DNA of 64,000 nucleotides. Origin: Sporocytophaga myxococcoides (GTDB taxonomy: Bacteria > Bacteroidota > Bacteroidia > Cytophagales > Cytophagaceae). The notes under the pieces are model-generated. The model ran no database searches and had not been told where the DNA came from. It was given only the letters and a program-made list of their open reading frames with translations. Positions 43,771 to 54,180 of the stretch are shown here, in pieces. The DNA lies in NCBI RefSeq assembly GCF_000775915.1, contig NZ_BBLT01000006.1, positions 372,001-436,000 on the forward strand. Direction: 5' to 3'. How positions within the stretch are numbered: position 1 is the stretch's first letter; each line of letters starts with the position of its first letter. The translations under genes were made by a program, and so were the position numbers.

Positions 43771-43795
43771 TAGCCAGCTCTAAAAGAACTGGCTA
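43771..43795. terminator. Hairpin TAGCCAG..CTGGCTA
   Basis: TAGCCAG (43771-43777) pairs with CTGGCTA (43789-43795), followed by TTTTTTT about 10 nt later on the plus strand. It is about 145 nt beyond the stop of the giant GH8 gene. Confidence 0.55.
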
Positions 43796-43875
43796 ATCTT
43801 AATTTTTTTCTCAAAACGTTCGAATTACAAATGTGAATGCCTTTATTAAAATTGAGGAGAACCTTTCCGAAGATA

Positions 43876-43918
43876 ATCCTGTCTATCCTTAAATCCCATG
43901 AATCCCAGTTTAGACAAT
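43876..43918. repeat. Repeat R (ATCCTT.AATCCCA.GAATCCCAGTT.AGACAAT), downstream of the GH8 gene
   Basis: The unit recurs at 52472-52543 (two tandem units), inverted at 52215-52280, and at 12778-12813. Copies lie on both sides of the giant GH8 gene. Confidence 0.65.
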
Positions 43919-43937
43919 CCCCCTTAGCATCCCGGTT

Positions 43938-46900
43938 TTATTTCAGGACTTGTACATAGCCACTGTATTGCTCTGTATAGATCTGACTGTTCAGATTAAT
44001 GATGTAGAAGTAGGTTCCGTCTGGTAATACTTCACCGTTTTTGTAGTTAGTTCCATCCCAATTCTTCAAGTAACCAGTACTCTTCCAAACCAGATTGCCC
44101 CAACGGTTGTAAATTAAAAACTCTGCATTCGGAAAGCTCTCTATATTCTCGATCTCCCAGGTATCATTATTTCCATCTCCGTTTACTGTAATTGCATTCG
44201 GTATCCTGATCGGTCTTTCAACATATACTGTTACCGAATCCTTACTCTTACACATATTCGTTGCATCCGCTACCGTTAAGGTGTACACGATTGTCCGATC
44301 TGCAATAAATGTCGGGTTGCTCACAGTTGTATCACTAAGGCCTTTCGCCGGTGACCAAATATACAATGCGCCCCCTGTTCCATTTAATTGACCAATTTCA
44401 CCATCCTTTATGTATATATCTGCTCCTGCATTCGCTACTGGTGTCTGGATGATTGTTAGATTCCTTCCAGATGAAGTTTGGGAACACGTTCCATTGTCTT
44501 CAATAACTGTATACAAACCGCTCTGTGTAGCTGAATAACTTGGATTGGTTGCTCCGGGAATTACAATCCCATCACGAAGCCACTGGTAGGTAGCTCCCGC
44601 ACTTACAGGAACAGTATACGTTACTTTCTCTGGAGAACATATAGTCTGATTTCCCTCATTAATGACAGGATTCGGAATCGGTTTGATATACATCGTAATT
44701 TTAGCAGATTCTACAAAGTTCGGGCCTATCACACAGGCCAGATTTGAAGTCATCCCTACCCAAACCTGATCTCCTGTTACCAAAGTGGAACTGCTGAAGG
44801 TCGTACCAGTTGCTACCGGAACAGTCGAATTGTTAACATACCAATTGTAAGTCGGTGAGGAACCTGTACCACTTGACGACTTAATACTGAATGTACTTAC
44901 CAAACCTGCACAGTTAGGATTCGCTTCAATCGATACAGCTGCGGCCTCTGCATCTACTATATTTAAAGTAACAATATTAGAAGTTGCATCTCCTGCATTA
45001 CATGTATTAGAAGTCGATACGACAACTTTTACTGATTTGCCATGATCTCCACTGACAGGATTGTAAGAATAAGCCTGCGCTGTACTTACAGGTGTAGTGC
45101 CTGAACCCAGGTACCACTTATAGCTAAATGTTCCTGTACCCGTTGTACTTGCGTTCGCCATGAAGGTGAATGTTGCTGAACCGGAACATACCTGCCCAGG
45201 ATCGTTAATACTTGCTGTTACTACTTCAGGAGCAGCTACTGTGACAGTAATTACATTGCTGGAAACTGAACCACAATTACCGGATGTCTCTATCCTGCGG
45301 AATTGTGTTGTCGATGTCAAAACTCCTGGTGAGTACGTTGCATTGATTGCACCACTGATATCCGTCATAGTCGGGTGCGCTGCATCTGTGTATTGCCATT
45401 GATACGTGTAAGAGCCTGCCCCCCCTGAAGGAACATTAACACTAGTAAACGGATCAGGAACTTTTCCAGAACAAATTGCCTGATCACCACCGATCTCTCC
45501 GGCTGCCAGAGCAGGATTTACAGTGATCTTTACAGGGGTTGTAAATGCTTTATTACAAGGTGCAGGAGCAGATGCATCATCCACTCTGCGTCGATAATAA
45601 GTAGTGGTGGTTAATGTTGCTGTGGGTGTAAAGTCTTTGCCACCGTTACTTGGTGTTCCTATTGCAGGTGCCCAGCTTGCATCAACTGTAGGAGTTTCTG
45701 ACTGCTGCCAGGTATATACTGCACTGACTGCATCTGAGGCTGCTATTTCTTTCAATATAGCTGCGGATGTATTGTGGCAAATAGTCTGATCATCACTGAG
45801 CTTCCCAGGCTTTATTCCCGGATTTACTGTAATCGTTATTACATTCGATGCCACAGGTATAGCACTTGCACATTCTTCATTGCTTACAAGTTCAACTTTC
45901 ACCGTATTGCCAGGACTTGATGTAGAAACTGTCAGGTCGCTGGTCGTAAAGGTATTGGAGGAAGTTGCAGCTCCTTGTTTCGTCGTGCCGATATACCACT
46001 GGTATAGTGGTGATGGTCCTCCATCTGTTGGAGTTGCAGTAAAGTTTACCGCATTACCTTCACAAACATCCAAAACATCCGCTGTAATACTTACCGCTGG
46101 AGCTGGGACAGGTTTAATGTCTACATTAACTGGTATTGATACATCTGCAATTGGGCTTGCACACAACTCTGAGCTTGTCATGGTTACGGTGATCGAATTA
46201 CCGGGCAGAAGAGTGTTTGTAGTATAGGTTGCTCCCGAGCCACCTACAGTTGTATTACCGTTTTTCCATACGTAAACCGGAGTAAAACCTCCGTTGGTTG
46301 GCACTGCTGTGAACGTTACGCTCTCATTCGGACAAATGCTTGATTTATCCGCTGTTACTAATACTTCTGGGATTACCGTCGGTTTTACGGTTATGATAAT
46401 TTCTGGTGAGATTGCATCTGATGGGCTTGCGCAATCAGAATTGCTCACCATTTTAACAAAAACTCTGTCTCCGTTTTCTAATGTATTGATCGTAAACTTA
46501 TCAGAATCAACTGCTGAACTTGCAGGCCCCTGGCTTACAGGAGTTAGATCTATTGCTTTCTTCACAAACCATTCATAAGTCGGATTGGAACCACCATTGC
46601 CAGGGGTAGCTGCAAAAGTTACATTCGTATTTTCACAGATAATATTGCCAGGATTGACCGCTACTGATACTGCTGGAGCTACCTGGTTCGTTACTGTCAT
46701 TACAATTATATTGGATACAGCAGGATCAGGCTTTGCACAGGTCAATGAGCTTGTCATTTCGACATAATAACTGTCTCCATTACTTACAGCTCCTGCTCCG
46801 GAAGCCGGTGTTGTATAGGTAGCACCAGTTGCCGATGGAATTATGATACCAGAACCAATTGTACCTTTATACCATTGATAAGTTGGAGTACCGCCATTGG

Positions 46901-49900
46901 TTTCTACAGCAGTAAACGTAACAGCAGCATTCGCACAGGTTGTGCCAGACGGGGTTGAAATCACAACTGATGCCGCAACTGTTGGAGTAACCTTTATTTC
47001 GACGCTTGCAGTAGGCACACCTAAGCAATACCCTGATGAATCTATTCTTCTGTAATAAGTGGTGCTGCTCAATACTCCAGGAGCATATCCTGTTGCCGTT
47101 GTACTATAGGTTCCAAGATCTGTCCATGGGCCTGTCGTACCGTTTGTTGTCGAACTCTGCCACTTGTAATACTTAACGGTGACTCCGCCAGTACTTGGAG
47201 TACCAGTTAATGGATCCGGTGTTTCTCCTGAACAGATGGACTGATCTGAAGAAATGATACCAGCTACCGTTGTCGGTGTTACTGTAATCGCAATACTTGT
47301 AGTTGGCACTGCTGGACAATACCCTGAAGAATCTATTCTTCTGTAATAAGTAGTGGTAGTCAATAGGCCCGGAGCATAATCTATCGCTGAGGTGCTATAA
47401 GGTCCAAGGTCTGTCCAAGGACCAGCATTCGTAGCCGAACTCTGCCATTTATAATTCTTTACTGTTTCTCCTCCAGTGCTGGCTGTGCCGGTAAGAACAT
47501 CCGGAGTAGAACCAGAACAAAGATTCTGGTCTGAAGATATCGTACCTGCAACCATAGGAGCAGTTATCCTGATCACTAATTTAGCTGACTCTTTATAACA
47601 GGCAGGTGTACCATCATTTCCATCTTCTACACGGAGTACGTATGTACCTGTGTCTGCCATAGTTGTAGCAGCTATTGTATACGGTGCATAGGTATTGCTT
47701 GGTGTGGTTACCGCAACACCATCTTTATACCAGGTATAATAGTAGTTTGGATTTGGCGGTATAGCTGTACCAGATACACTTAGAGCAGCACCCAGACAAA
47801 TATTTGGATTCGAAACCGAGGTTGTAACTGATGTTGGTGGAATACAGTTTTTAATAGCTCCACAATTTACAACATACTGGGATTTGATATTGGTTACCCC
47901 ATAAACAGTTGCATAACCAATATTAGTGATAAAATCAGCACAGGTATTTACTGTTGCATCAAAAGTACGTTCAATAATCGCATTGGCCAAAATCGGACCG
48001 GGAACTGTTGGCCAGGTAATTGTTGAACCTGTCAAAACTCCATTATCTGAAATATTCGTAACATTATTTAATTCCGCAGGTACAGGGTCTGTGATTACTA
48101 AATCAAATGCTGAATCAAAATGAGCTGTATAAGCTGAAAGTGCTTGCTGCGAACCTTTTGCGAAAATTCCGGCATAACCTGCTCCCAGTTCTGTAATTCC
48201 TGTTATTACTTTAAGAGGAGCTCCGGTAAAATCATTTATCCAGATATATAATTTGTCATCCTGCAACTCAGTTCTAACCTTTACCGAACTAAAGCTTCCG
48301 GGAAATGTCAGACCTGTAAACGCAGCTATAGGTGTATTGCTGCCATTTTGGTACAGTCTGATTTCTATAAAATTATTGCCATTAATATTAGGAGCGATCT
48401 CTAGTCTTAAACCTTTAAAATCAGCCAGTCCAGGTGTACCTGACTGGTAACGGTATAAAAAAGAGAAGGAACTTGAATTAGTAGGTGCTATAGTTGCTTC
48501 CATCCAACCGTTTACCCCATGTGCTTTTTTAGGTCCAAAAGCATAGCCATTGGCCCCTGGGGCATTGTTACCACCATTCTGGTCAAGAGAAATAACCGAC
48601 CCGTTTAATTTAGGCATGGTTACCCCGGTACCTAATGTCTGCCAGTCTGTAAGTTGTGTGCCTGCTCCTGCCCATGAAGCTGTTGATCCGTCTTTATTTG
48701 TAAAAGTTAATTTATAATTGATAACATCTCCAACAACTGCAGAAGCCGTATTTGCTGATTTTACCAAAGAAGTCTCTTTAGGTGGTGTCGGAGGTACAGG
48801 ATTGCAGGTAAGTTTTAAAATGACCGCAGAAGAATCTGGTGAATCCACATCTGACCAGATCCAGCCGGCATTGATAAACGTTTTTTCCGAGCACGGAGCC
48901 TTGGCTATTGTTCTATAGGATAAATTAGCTTTTTCCCCTGTAAGCATTGCAGGGATAGTCCATTTTACATATCCGGAAAATTTAGAATTCCCTGCTAAAG
49001 GTGTATAAGTAGCAGTAACACCAACAGCATTATCATCCGTAAACGCACTCCATTCCAGTTCGATAGGAATAGAGTCAGTCACCACTACATTGTATGTTTC
49101 ACGTCCAGGAAGCGGACCATCACCAGCAATCCTTCTCCAGGTGTATCCATCAAATTCCTCAACCAAGACTTTTGAAAAATTCTTAACAGGTCCACCACAA
49201 GCATCTTTGCTGTAATTGTCAACCACTTCTGGTTCATATTTAGGTACTGAATTAAAGTTTGTGAAAGCCGGACTGATAGGAAAATAACTGTCCTCCTGTC
49301 CGTCATGGTCCGTGGTCCTTATGTTTGGATCGTAGGACCAATCATCTATTAATCTCGGCATTAACAACGTCGACGGATTGGATTTGAGTACCGTACGTAT
49401 AATACTTGGCCCTACGACTCCTTTGTGTATTAGGTATTCACTATCCAGCTTATCATACACATGCATGGTAGGAGCTGTCAAAACGTTTGCAAATTGGGTT
49501 ACGATTCGCTGGTTCCAGGCCCCTTTGGAATCCTGCCCCCATGGAATTTTCTGATATATAAATCTCATGGGATCAGAAGGAGGATTGTATCCGTATTTAT
49601 CAAGATCATTTTGGTTGTCAACTCCTGCAGTCCAACCTGTCGGATTTGTTGCTGCATTGTATTCGCCAATTGCAGCAGGATCATTCATAAAATAAGAAAC
49701 ACGGTAATTTCCAAGATTTATATACGCCTCATGTGCGGTATGCCAGATTCTGTAAAACTGATAAAAACTCCTTTCGGCAAATCCGCTGGCTTGTGCATAG
49801 TTGGCATAGGAAACTACCACGCGAGGACGCCCTCCGTTCAGCCACAGATTTGAACCCGATTTATTTTCAAAATCCAATGTAAAGTTTACTACATCTCCTG

Positions 49901-52031
49901 GATTCATAACGCTTCTATCAGTAGTTTTTTTGATAGCCAGAACTCTGTCTTTCAAAAGATCAACACAGTTACGCTCCATCGTATACGTCGCGTTGTTCGG
50001 ATATTCGTTGCTGGTCCAGGATGGTGCGTTCGATGCAGTAATAGTGCTTGTAAGACAAACCGTAGTAGCCATATCAATTGGCCTTACCCTTACCACAAAT
50101 TTTCTGACACCCTTTGTTTGTTCAAGCCCACCGGTTTTGAAGCCAGGAACAGTTCCGATGTTCCATGTTATGGTAGATCCTGAAGCTGTTCCGCCACCAC
50201 TCACAGAAACCACTTCATAGTTAGGGTCAAGAGTTGTTGTGATTACAACACCAGTCGCATCAATGGCTCCAAAATTTCGGTAGCTTACTTCATAATTCAG
50301 AATATCTCCTTCATATGCAAAGGTTTTATCTACATCCATATAAACCTTAACATTGGCACCCGCTTTCATATCTTCTGGTGAATGCAGGTTACCGGAGGCC
50401 GTTAACATTCCGAGTATCCTGAAAAAACCGTGAAAATATTTGGGGGTACTTCCTATATAACGTTCGTAGGGTGTCAATTTAGCTGAACCACTCTGGTCAT
50501 CCCAGGCTAATTCACATTGTCTGTACAATTCAGCAGTCAAATCTAAATCACCTGAAGCAACTGCGGCAGGAGTTCCAGTTCCTGCCATCCAGTTTACACC
50601 ATAATTTGCTAATACATTCCCATTTGGAAGATACTGCTGTTTTATTTGCGCTACTCCTTTCCAGTTTGGCTGACCTGGATCGGGAGAAGCTCCCAGTTTA
50701 CTACAGAAAGCACTTTCTGAACTACTTGGAATAGAGCCCGGAAACTTCAGGAATTCCTTGTGCCTCAAAGCCATATCATATTCAAAGGTATTTCCTCCCG
50801 GCTCCACCTGATGTGTAACAGGATTCCAGGTTGAATCCGGATTACCATGCCAGACATAATTTAATATTGTCCGCCAGGAACACCTGAAATCTTCACCTGC
50901 AGCAAAAGGACCAAATGTTGTTACCGAACCATCATCGTTGACCGTATAGTTACCAGCACTTGCAATATATCCTTTGTCATACATTTGTTTTATTGTCCAG
51001 TCTGCAGAGGCCTCACACCGTTTACATTGACTGATCTGCCATTCTGTTCCTCCATTTTCTTCCAAAAACTTTGCAAATTGTCTAAAATACGCAGGTGCAT
51101 TATAATCCACATATTTACTGGTTACCTGAATAGGATCTGGCTTGACCTTTGCCCAAGGGTATGCTGTATTAGCTGCAGAATACCGCCAATTGGTAAGTTC
51201 CCCCCAGGTATTACCACTTTTCAGATATCCATCAACACCTACGATCCCTGTTAAATAGCCTTTCATTCCTGCCTCTGCACCTAAAGGACTTACTGAATAA
51301 TACAATGTATCAACCAGAAGTTTGATCATTTTCAATGCTTCATTTTTATAGCTGATCTCATTGCCGCAAGCATCAGTAATTCCCATATTATCTCCCCATT
51401 GCTTATGAGCCATTAAAAGTGCCATGGCAATATCCAAATCTCCATCAGCTGCAGAGTTGATAGTTGTAGAACTGATATTTGTATTTTCATCACATTCCCA
51501 GCCTGGGAAACCTGCTCCATATGTATAGGTAGGCCTTAGAGGAGCACAATCATAGTACTTTTTAACACCACTTAAGCGGTTGTCATGTACCCAAAGCCAC
51601 AATCCGTCAAAAGTCTTTTTATCAGCAAAATGCGCCGCTGCAAGCATCGCATATCCATCACCTTCCGACACGAAAGTACCATACCCCTGAGGAACACTAG
51701 GATGGTTATAAACAATATAAGGAGTGGCATTGGCGCCTGTGCCCAGGGTTTTTCCCGGAACTTTCAGTGCTCTCCTCATCATAATAGTATAGGCCTCTCG
51801 CATAGCCTTTTCCATATCTGCATGTGTCACACCAACAGCATTGTTGGCTGCCAGAGTCTTACCTTCTTTGTACTCTAAGAACTGCGGAAACGGAAAAGCT
51901 GGATTATGCGTATTAATTTCTACATGAATGGTATCTCCGGGCCAGACCTGAGCATTAGCTGCTTTTGTAAAAACTAGAAATATAAAAATTGTACTTATTA
52001 TGTAATTCAATGCATTGAATTGCCTATCCAT
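43938..52031 (-). CDS. Giant GH8 endoglucanase-like T9SS type B protein (about 2697 aa)
   Basis: The start is taken at the second Met (MDRQFNALNYIISTIFIF), which gives a good signal peptide; the frame is open to an ATG at 52082. Residues about 45-560 (of the longer form) are a GH8 catalytic domain. VSEGDGYAMLAAAHF supplies the presumed proton donor Glu, and AADGDLDIAMALLMAHKQW closely fits the GH8 signature Asp region. A DUF11-like domain follows (about 570-690), then a long insert, a second DUF11-like region (about 1100), and a concanavalin/LamG-like domain (about 1130-1320). About ten or more Ig/PKD-like repeats cover about 1390-2540. A CHU_C type B domain (IPNAITVNGDGNNDTW, FLIYNRWGNLVW) ends it. 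It likely hydrolyses beta-1,4-glucan or a related polymer at the cell surface or after secretion. Confidence 0.85.
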   Translation of the reverse strand: MDRQFNALNYIISTIFIFLVFTKAANAQVWPGDTIHVEINTHNPAFPFPQFLEYKEGKTLAANNAVGVTHADMEKAMREAYTIMMRRALKVPGKTLGTGANATPYIVYNHPSVPQGYGTFVSEGDGYAMLAAAHFADKKTFDGLWLWVHDNRLSGVKKYYDCAPLRPTYTYGAGFPGWECDENTNISSTTINSAADGDLDIAMALLMAHKQWGDNMGITDACGNEISYKNEALKMIKLLVDTLYYSVSPLGAEAGMKGYLTGIVGVDGYLKSGNTWGELTNWRYSAANTAYPWAKVKPDPIQVTSKYVDYNAPAYFRQFAKFLEENGGTEWQISQCKRCEASADWTIKQMYDKGYIASAGNYTVNDDGSVTTFGPFAAGEDFRCSWRTILNYVWHGNPDSTWNPVTHQVEPGGNTFEYDMALRHKEFLKFPGSIPSSSESAFCSKLGASPDPGQPNWKGVAQIKQQYLPNGNVLANYGVNWMAGTGTPAAVASGDLDLTAELYRQCELAWDDQSGSAKLTPYERYIGSTPKYFHGFFRILGMLTASGNLHSPEDMKAGANVKVYMDVDKTFAYEGDILNYEVSYRNFGAIDATGVVITTTLDPNYEVVSVSGGGTASGSTITWNIGTVPGFKTGGLEQTKGVRKFVVRVRPIDMATTVCLTSTITASNAPSWTSNEYPNNATYTMERNCVDLLKDRVLAIKKTTDRSVMNPGDVVNFTLDFENKSGSNLWLNGGRPRVVVSYANYAQASGFAERSFYQFYRIWHTAHEAYINLGNYRVSYFMNDPAAIGEYNAATNPTGWTAGVDNQNDLDKYGYNPPSDPMRFIYQKIPWGQDSKGAWNQRIVTQFANVLTAPTMHVYDKLDSEYLIHKGVVGPSIIRTVLKSNPSTLLMPRLIDDWSYDPNIRTTDHDGQEDSYFPISPAFTNFNSVPKYEPEVVDNYSKDACGGPVKNFSKVLVEEFDGYTWRRIAGDGPLPGRETYNVVVTDSIPIELEWSAFTDDNAVGVTATYTPLAGNSKFSGYVKWTIPAMLTGEKANLSYRTIAKAPCSEKTFINAGWIWSDVDSPDSSAVILKLTCNPVPPTPPKETSLVKSANTASAVVGDVINYKLTFTNKDGSTASWAGAGTQLTDWQTLGTGVTMPKLNGSVISLDQNGGNNAPGANGYAFGPKKAHGVNGWMEATIAPTNSSSFSFLYRYQSGTPGLADFKGLRLEIAPNINGNNFIEIRLYQNGSNTPIAAFTGLTFPGSFSSVKVRTELQDDKLYIWINDFTGAPLKVITGITELGAGYAGIFAKGSQQALSAYTAHFDSAFDLVITDPVPAELNNVTNISDNGVLTGSTITWPTVPGPILANAIIERTFDATVNTCADFITNIGYATVYGVTNIKSQYVVNCGAIKNCIPPTSVTTSVSNPNICLGAALSVSGTAIPPNPNYYYTWYKDGVAVTTPSNTYAPYTIAATTMADTGTYVLRVEDGNDGTPACYKESAKLVIRITAPMVAGTISSDQNLCSGSTPDVLTGTASTGGETVKNYKWQSSATNAGPWTDLGPYSTSAIDYAPGLLTTTTYYRRIDSSGYCPAVPTTSIAITVTPTTVAGIISSDQSICSGETPDPLTGTPSTGGVTVKYYKWQSSTTNGTTGPWTDLGTYSTTATGYAPGVLSSTTYYRRIDSSGYCLGVPTASVEIKVTPTVAASVVISTPSGTTCANAAVTFTAVETNGGTPTYQWYKGTIGSGIIIPSATGATYTTPASGAGAVSNGDSYYVEMTSSLTCAKPDPAVSNIIVMTVTNQVAPAVSVAVNPGNIICENTNVTFAATPGNGGSNPTYEWFVKKAIDLTPVSQGPASSAVDSDKFTINTLENGDRVFVKMVSNSDCASPSDAISPEIIITVKPTVIPEVLVTADKSSICPNESVTFTAVPTNGGFTPVYVWKNGNTTVGGSGATYTTNTLLPGNSITVTMTSSELCASPIADVSIPVNVDIKPVPAPAVSITADVLDVCEGNAVNFTATPTDGGPSPLYQWYIGTTKQGAATSSNTFTTSDLTVSTSSPGNTVKVELVSNEECASAIPVASNVITITVNPGIKPGKLSDDQTICHNTSAAILKEIAASDAVSAVYTWQQSETPTVDASWAPAIGTPSNGGKDFTPTATLTTTTYYRRRVDDASAPAPCNKAFTTPVKITVNPALAAGEIGGDQAICSGKVPDPFTSVNVPSGGAGSYTYQWQYTDAAHPTMTDISGAINATYSPGVLTSTTQFRRIETSGNCGSVSSNVITVTVAAPEVVTASINDPGQVCSGSATFTFMANASTTGTGTFSYKWYLGSGTTPVSTAQAYSYNPVSGDHGKSVKVVVSTSNTCNAGDATSNIVTLNIVDAEAAAVSIEANPNCAGLVSTFSIKSSSGTGSSPTYNWYVNNSTVPVATGTTFSSSTLVTGDQVWVGMTSNLACVIGPNFVESAKITMYIKPIPNPVINEGNQTICSPEKVTYTVPVSAGATYQWLRDGIVIPGATNPSYSATQSGLYTVIEDNGTCSQTSSGRNLTIIQTPVANAGADIYIKDGEIGQLNGTGGALYIWSPAKGLSDTTVSNPTFIADRTIVYTLTVADATNMCKSKDSVTVYVERPIRIPNAITVNGDGNNDTWEIENIESFPNAEFLIYNRWGNLVWKSTGYLKNWDGTNYKNGEVLPDGTYFYIINLNSQIYTEQYSGYVQVLK

Positions 52032-52214
52032 GAATATTATCTTTTTGTTGCAAATTGCATTAAACCTATTTTGTTTATCCATCTATTTAAATTTACTCCT
52101 GTTTTCTATAAAAAAAATACAATTTTTTAATAAGAATACAACTCTACCGTGCCACGTAATACCCCAAAAAGGCCTAAAAGTAAACAGATCAAAGAAGCTA
52201 ATTAGAAAGTTTTT

Positions 52215-52280
52215 TTTCAGGATTTGCAGAACTAAAGGAATGACAGGGATTCATGGAATTAAAGGATAGACAGGATTTGG
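52215..52280. repeat. Repeat R, inverted tandem pair
   Basis: AGGATTTGCAGAACTAAAGG-type and AGGGATTCATGGAATTAAAGG-type units of about 26 bp follow each other. The reverse complement matches 43876-43918. It lies upstream of the GH8 gene in a 450-bp gap that otherwise shows no gene. Confidence 0.6.
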
Positions 52281-52471
52281 TTGGCTGCAGCGGAAAGGTA
52301 CCCATACACGCCTGGGGGAGTACTAATTTGAGAGAAGTTGTGACCTCGAAGAGGTCAAATGTTTATAGTAAAGACCAGAAAAATATCATACGCCCCTGTA
52401 AGGGTCGCACCAAGACAATGCCCAATTCTTAGTATTTAAATTAAAAGCTGTAACCCAATTTCAGGACAAGG

Positions 52472-52543
52472 CATATCCTTTAATCCGATGGATCCTAGTT
52501 CAGTCAATAATCCCTGCATCCCACGAATCCCAGTTCAGACAAT
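52472..52543. repeat. Repeat R, tandem pair
   Basis: Two units, ATCCTTTAATCCGATGGATC and ATCCCTGCATCCCACGAATC, each followed by C..AGTTCAG.CAAT. The second unit runs into the last codons of the HxlR gene at 52535. Confidence 0.6.
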
Positions 52544-52885
52544 TTCTCTGGCAGAAACATCTTTTAACAAAAATTCGTCCGCCCATTCTTTTAAGGCATC
52601 CATGATGGGAATCAAAGCTTTTCCTTTTGGGGTCAAAAAATATTCAACACGGGGTGGAATTTCTGGGTAAATCACTCTTTCAATCAAACCATCCTGTTCC
52701 AATTCCCTCAATTGAGTTGTAAGCATTTGTTTGCTGATATCCTTTAGCATCATATTTAGCTTCCCAAAACGATTGATATCGTTCATGATTAAGTATACAA
52801 TTAGCATTTTCCACTTTCCCCCTATCACGTTTAAAGCAACAGTAACAGAGCAGTTTTCAACTTTTTTGAGTTTGGCATTATCCAT
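52535..52885 (-). CDS. HxlR-family transcriptional regulator (116 aa)
   Basis: A 116-residue winged-helix protein: VALNVIGGKWKMLIVYLIMNDINRFGKLNMML, TTQLRELEQDGLIERVIYPEIPPRVEYFLTPKGKAL. This is the full HxlR/MarR-like pattern. Residue Cys-12 near the N-terminus is in the position of the redox Cys of YodB/QorR-type members, so quinone or thiol sensing is possible (inference). It is transcribed away from the NAD(P)-binding protein at 53063 across 177 bp, the classic arrangement for a local repressor and its target. Confidence 0.9.
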   Translation of the reverse strand: MDNAKLKKVENCSVTVALNVIGGKWKMLIVYLIMNDINRFGKLNMMLKDISKQMLTTQLRELEQDGLIERVIYPEIPPRVEYFLTPKGKALIPIMDALKEWADEFLLKDVSAREIV

Positions 52886-53062
52886 AAAATACTGATTTAC
52901 AATAAAAGTATGATTTCTATGACTATATCAGATTAATATAACTACTTACAATATAAGGACTAAAAAGTTAGAATTGCAATGTATATACTGACAAGGATCC
53001 GGAGTCAGGTCGAAAGTTCTTTACAACAAGGGGACAACCTTCCAATTCTAACACAGACTACT

Positions 53063-53953
53063 ATGAAAAATTATGTAATAACCGGTTCGATAGGACATAT
53101 CAGCAAACCAATTGCGGAGCACCTTATTGAAGCTGGCAAAAATGTAACGATCATCACCAGCGACGTCAATAAAGTAAACCAGATTGAAGCTCTTGGAGCT
53201 GAAGCGCTGATTGGTTCTCTTGAAGATAGCCAGTTTGTACAAGATGCCTTCAAGAATGCGGAGGTAGTGTATACCATGATTCCTCCGTTGATGAACACCA
53301 ATGATCTGAGAGGAACTCAACTTAAAATTGCATCCAATTACGCTGAGTCTATTCGTGCGAATAAAATACCGTATGTGGTTACACTGAGCAGTATTGGAGC
53401 GCATATGGGAAATGGCTGCGGACCGGTAGATTCTTTGTCAGCCTATGAAAAGATGCTGGATCAGATACCTGGATTAAATGTAAAGCATCTCAGACCCTCC
53501 TACTTTTTCTATAATCTGTTTAATCAGATAGGTTTGATTAAAAATATGGGGATAGCAGGAGGAAATTTTGGAAACAGTAATTTGAGGCTTCCACTTGTGC
53601 ATACCAATGATATTGCTGCAGCTGCAACAGAAGAACTGCTATATCTTAATTTCCAAGGTAGTTCATTTAGATATGTCGTGAGTGATTTCAGAACCACAGA
53701 AGAGATTGTACAAGTCCTGAGTAAGGCAATAGGAAAAAAGTTTTCATGGGTTGAATTTACAGACGATCAGCAGAAAGAAGGGCTATTGAATGCCGGTCTC
53801 TCTGTCAGTCATGCCGATGCCTTTACTGAAATGGGAATAGCAATGAGAACGGGTAAAATGTTTGAAGACCTCTACAAACACCACCCCACGCTTAGTCCAG
53901 CCAAGCTTGAAAACTTTGCAAGTGAATTTAGCCTTGCTTATAATGCTTTTTAA
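53063..53953 (+). CDS. NmrA-like NAD(P)H-binding protein (296 aa)
   Basis: The start is taken at the Met of MKNYVITGSIGHISKPIAEHL. The frame is open 28 codons further, but those lack conservation. The N-terminus is a Rossmann nucleotide-binding motif (TGSIGHISKPI, a G-x-x-G-x-x-x variant), then NVTIITSDVNKVNQIEALGAEALIGSL, VVYTMIPPL and VVTLSSIGAH. This is the NmrA/atypical-SDR plan. Such proteins act as quinone or redox sensors or reductases. The divergent HxlR gene suggests control by electrophiles or quinones. A terminator follows at 53999-54018. Confidence 0.85.
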   Translation: MKNYVITGSIGHISKPIAEHLIEAGKNVTIITSDVNKVNQIEALGAEALIGSLEDSQFVQDAFKNAEVVYTMIPPLMNTNDLRGTQLKIASNYAESIRANKIPYVVTLSSIGAHMGNGCGPVDSLSAYEKMLDQIPGLNVKHLRPSYFFYNLFNQIGLIKNMGIAGGNFGNSNLRLPLVHTNDIAAAATEELLYLNFQGSSFRYVVSDFRTTEEIVQVLSKAIGKKFSWVEFTDDQQKEGLLNAGLSVSHADAFTEMGIAMRTGKMFEDLYKHHPTLSPAKLENFASEFSLAYNAF

Positions 53954-53998
53954 AGTTGAAAGTTAAAAGTTTAAAGCTTAAAGTTATATCACCCAATG

Positions 53999-54018
53999 GC
54001 CTGTTCTCCTGAACAGGC
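53999..54018 (+). terminator. Terminator of the NmrA-like gene
   Basis: GCCTGTTC (53999-54006) pairs with GAACAGGC (54011-54018) across TCCT, followed by a T-rich run. Confidence 0.8.
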
Positions 54019-54130
54019 ATTATTTTATTGTATTAAAACCTTTCAATATGATGAGCAACATTTCTCAAATGTTTCACAAGCTCATCATGAACAGAAACAA
54101 AGTATAATACTGAAAGCATATTTCTTTTGG

Positions 54131-54159
54131 TCATCCTGAGCTTGCGAAGGATCTGACAG
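54131..54159. repeat. CATCCTGAG..GAAGGATCTG repeat, copy 2
   Basis: The best-preserved copy of the short dispersed repeat, in the gap before the decayed TPR gene. Confidence 0.55.
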
Positions 54160-54180
54160 TTATAAAAATGCTTTGCCAGT

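Noticed and set aside
45160-50220. Several plus-strand frames of 60-130 codons inside the GH8 giant
   Set aside because: All are antisense shadows of repetitive Thr/Ser/Gly-rich Ig-like coding sequence.
53048-53404. Minus-strand frames opposite the NmrA-like gene
   Set aside because: Antisense shadows of the Rossmann-fold coding region.
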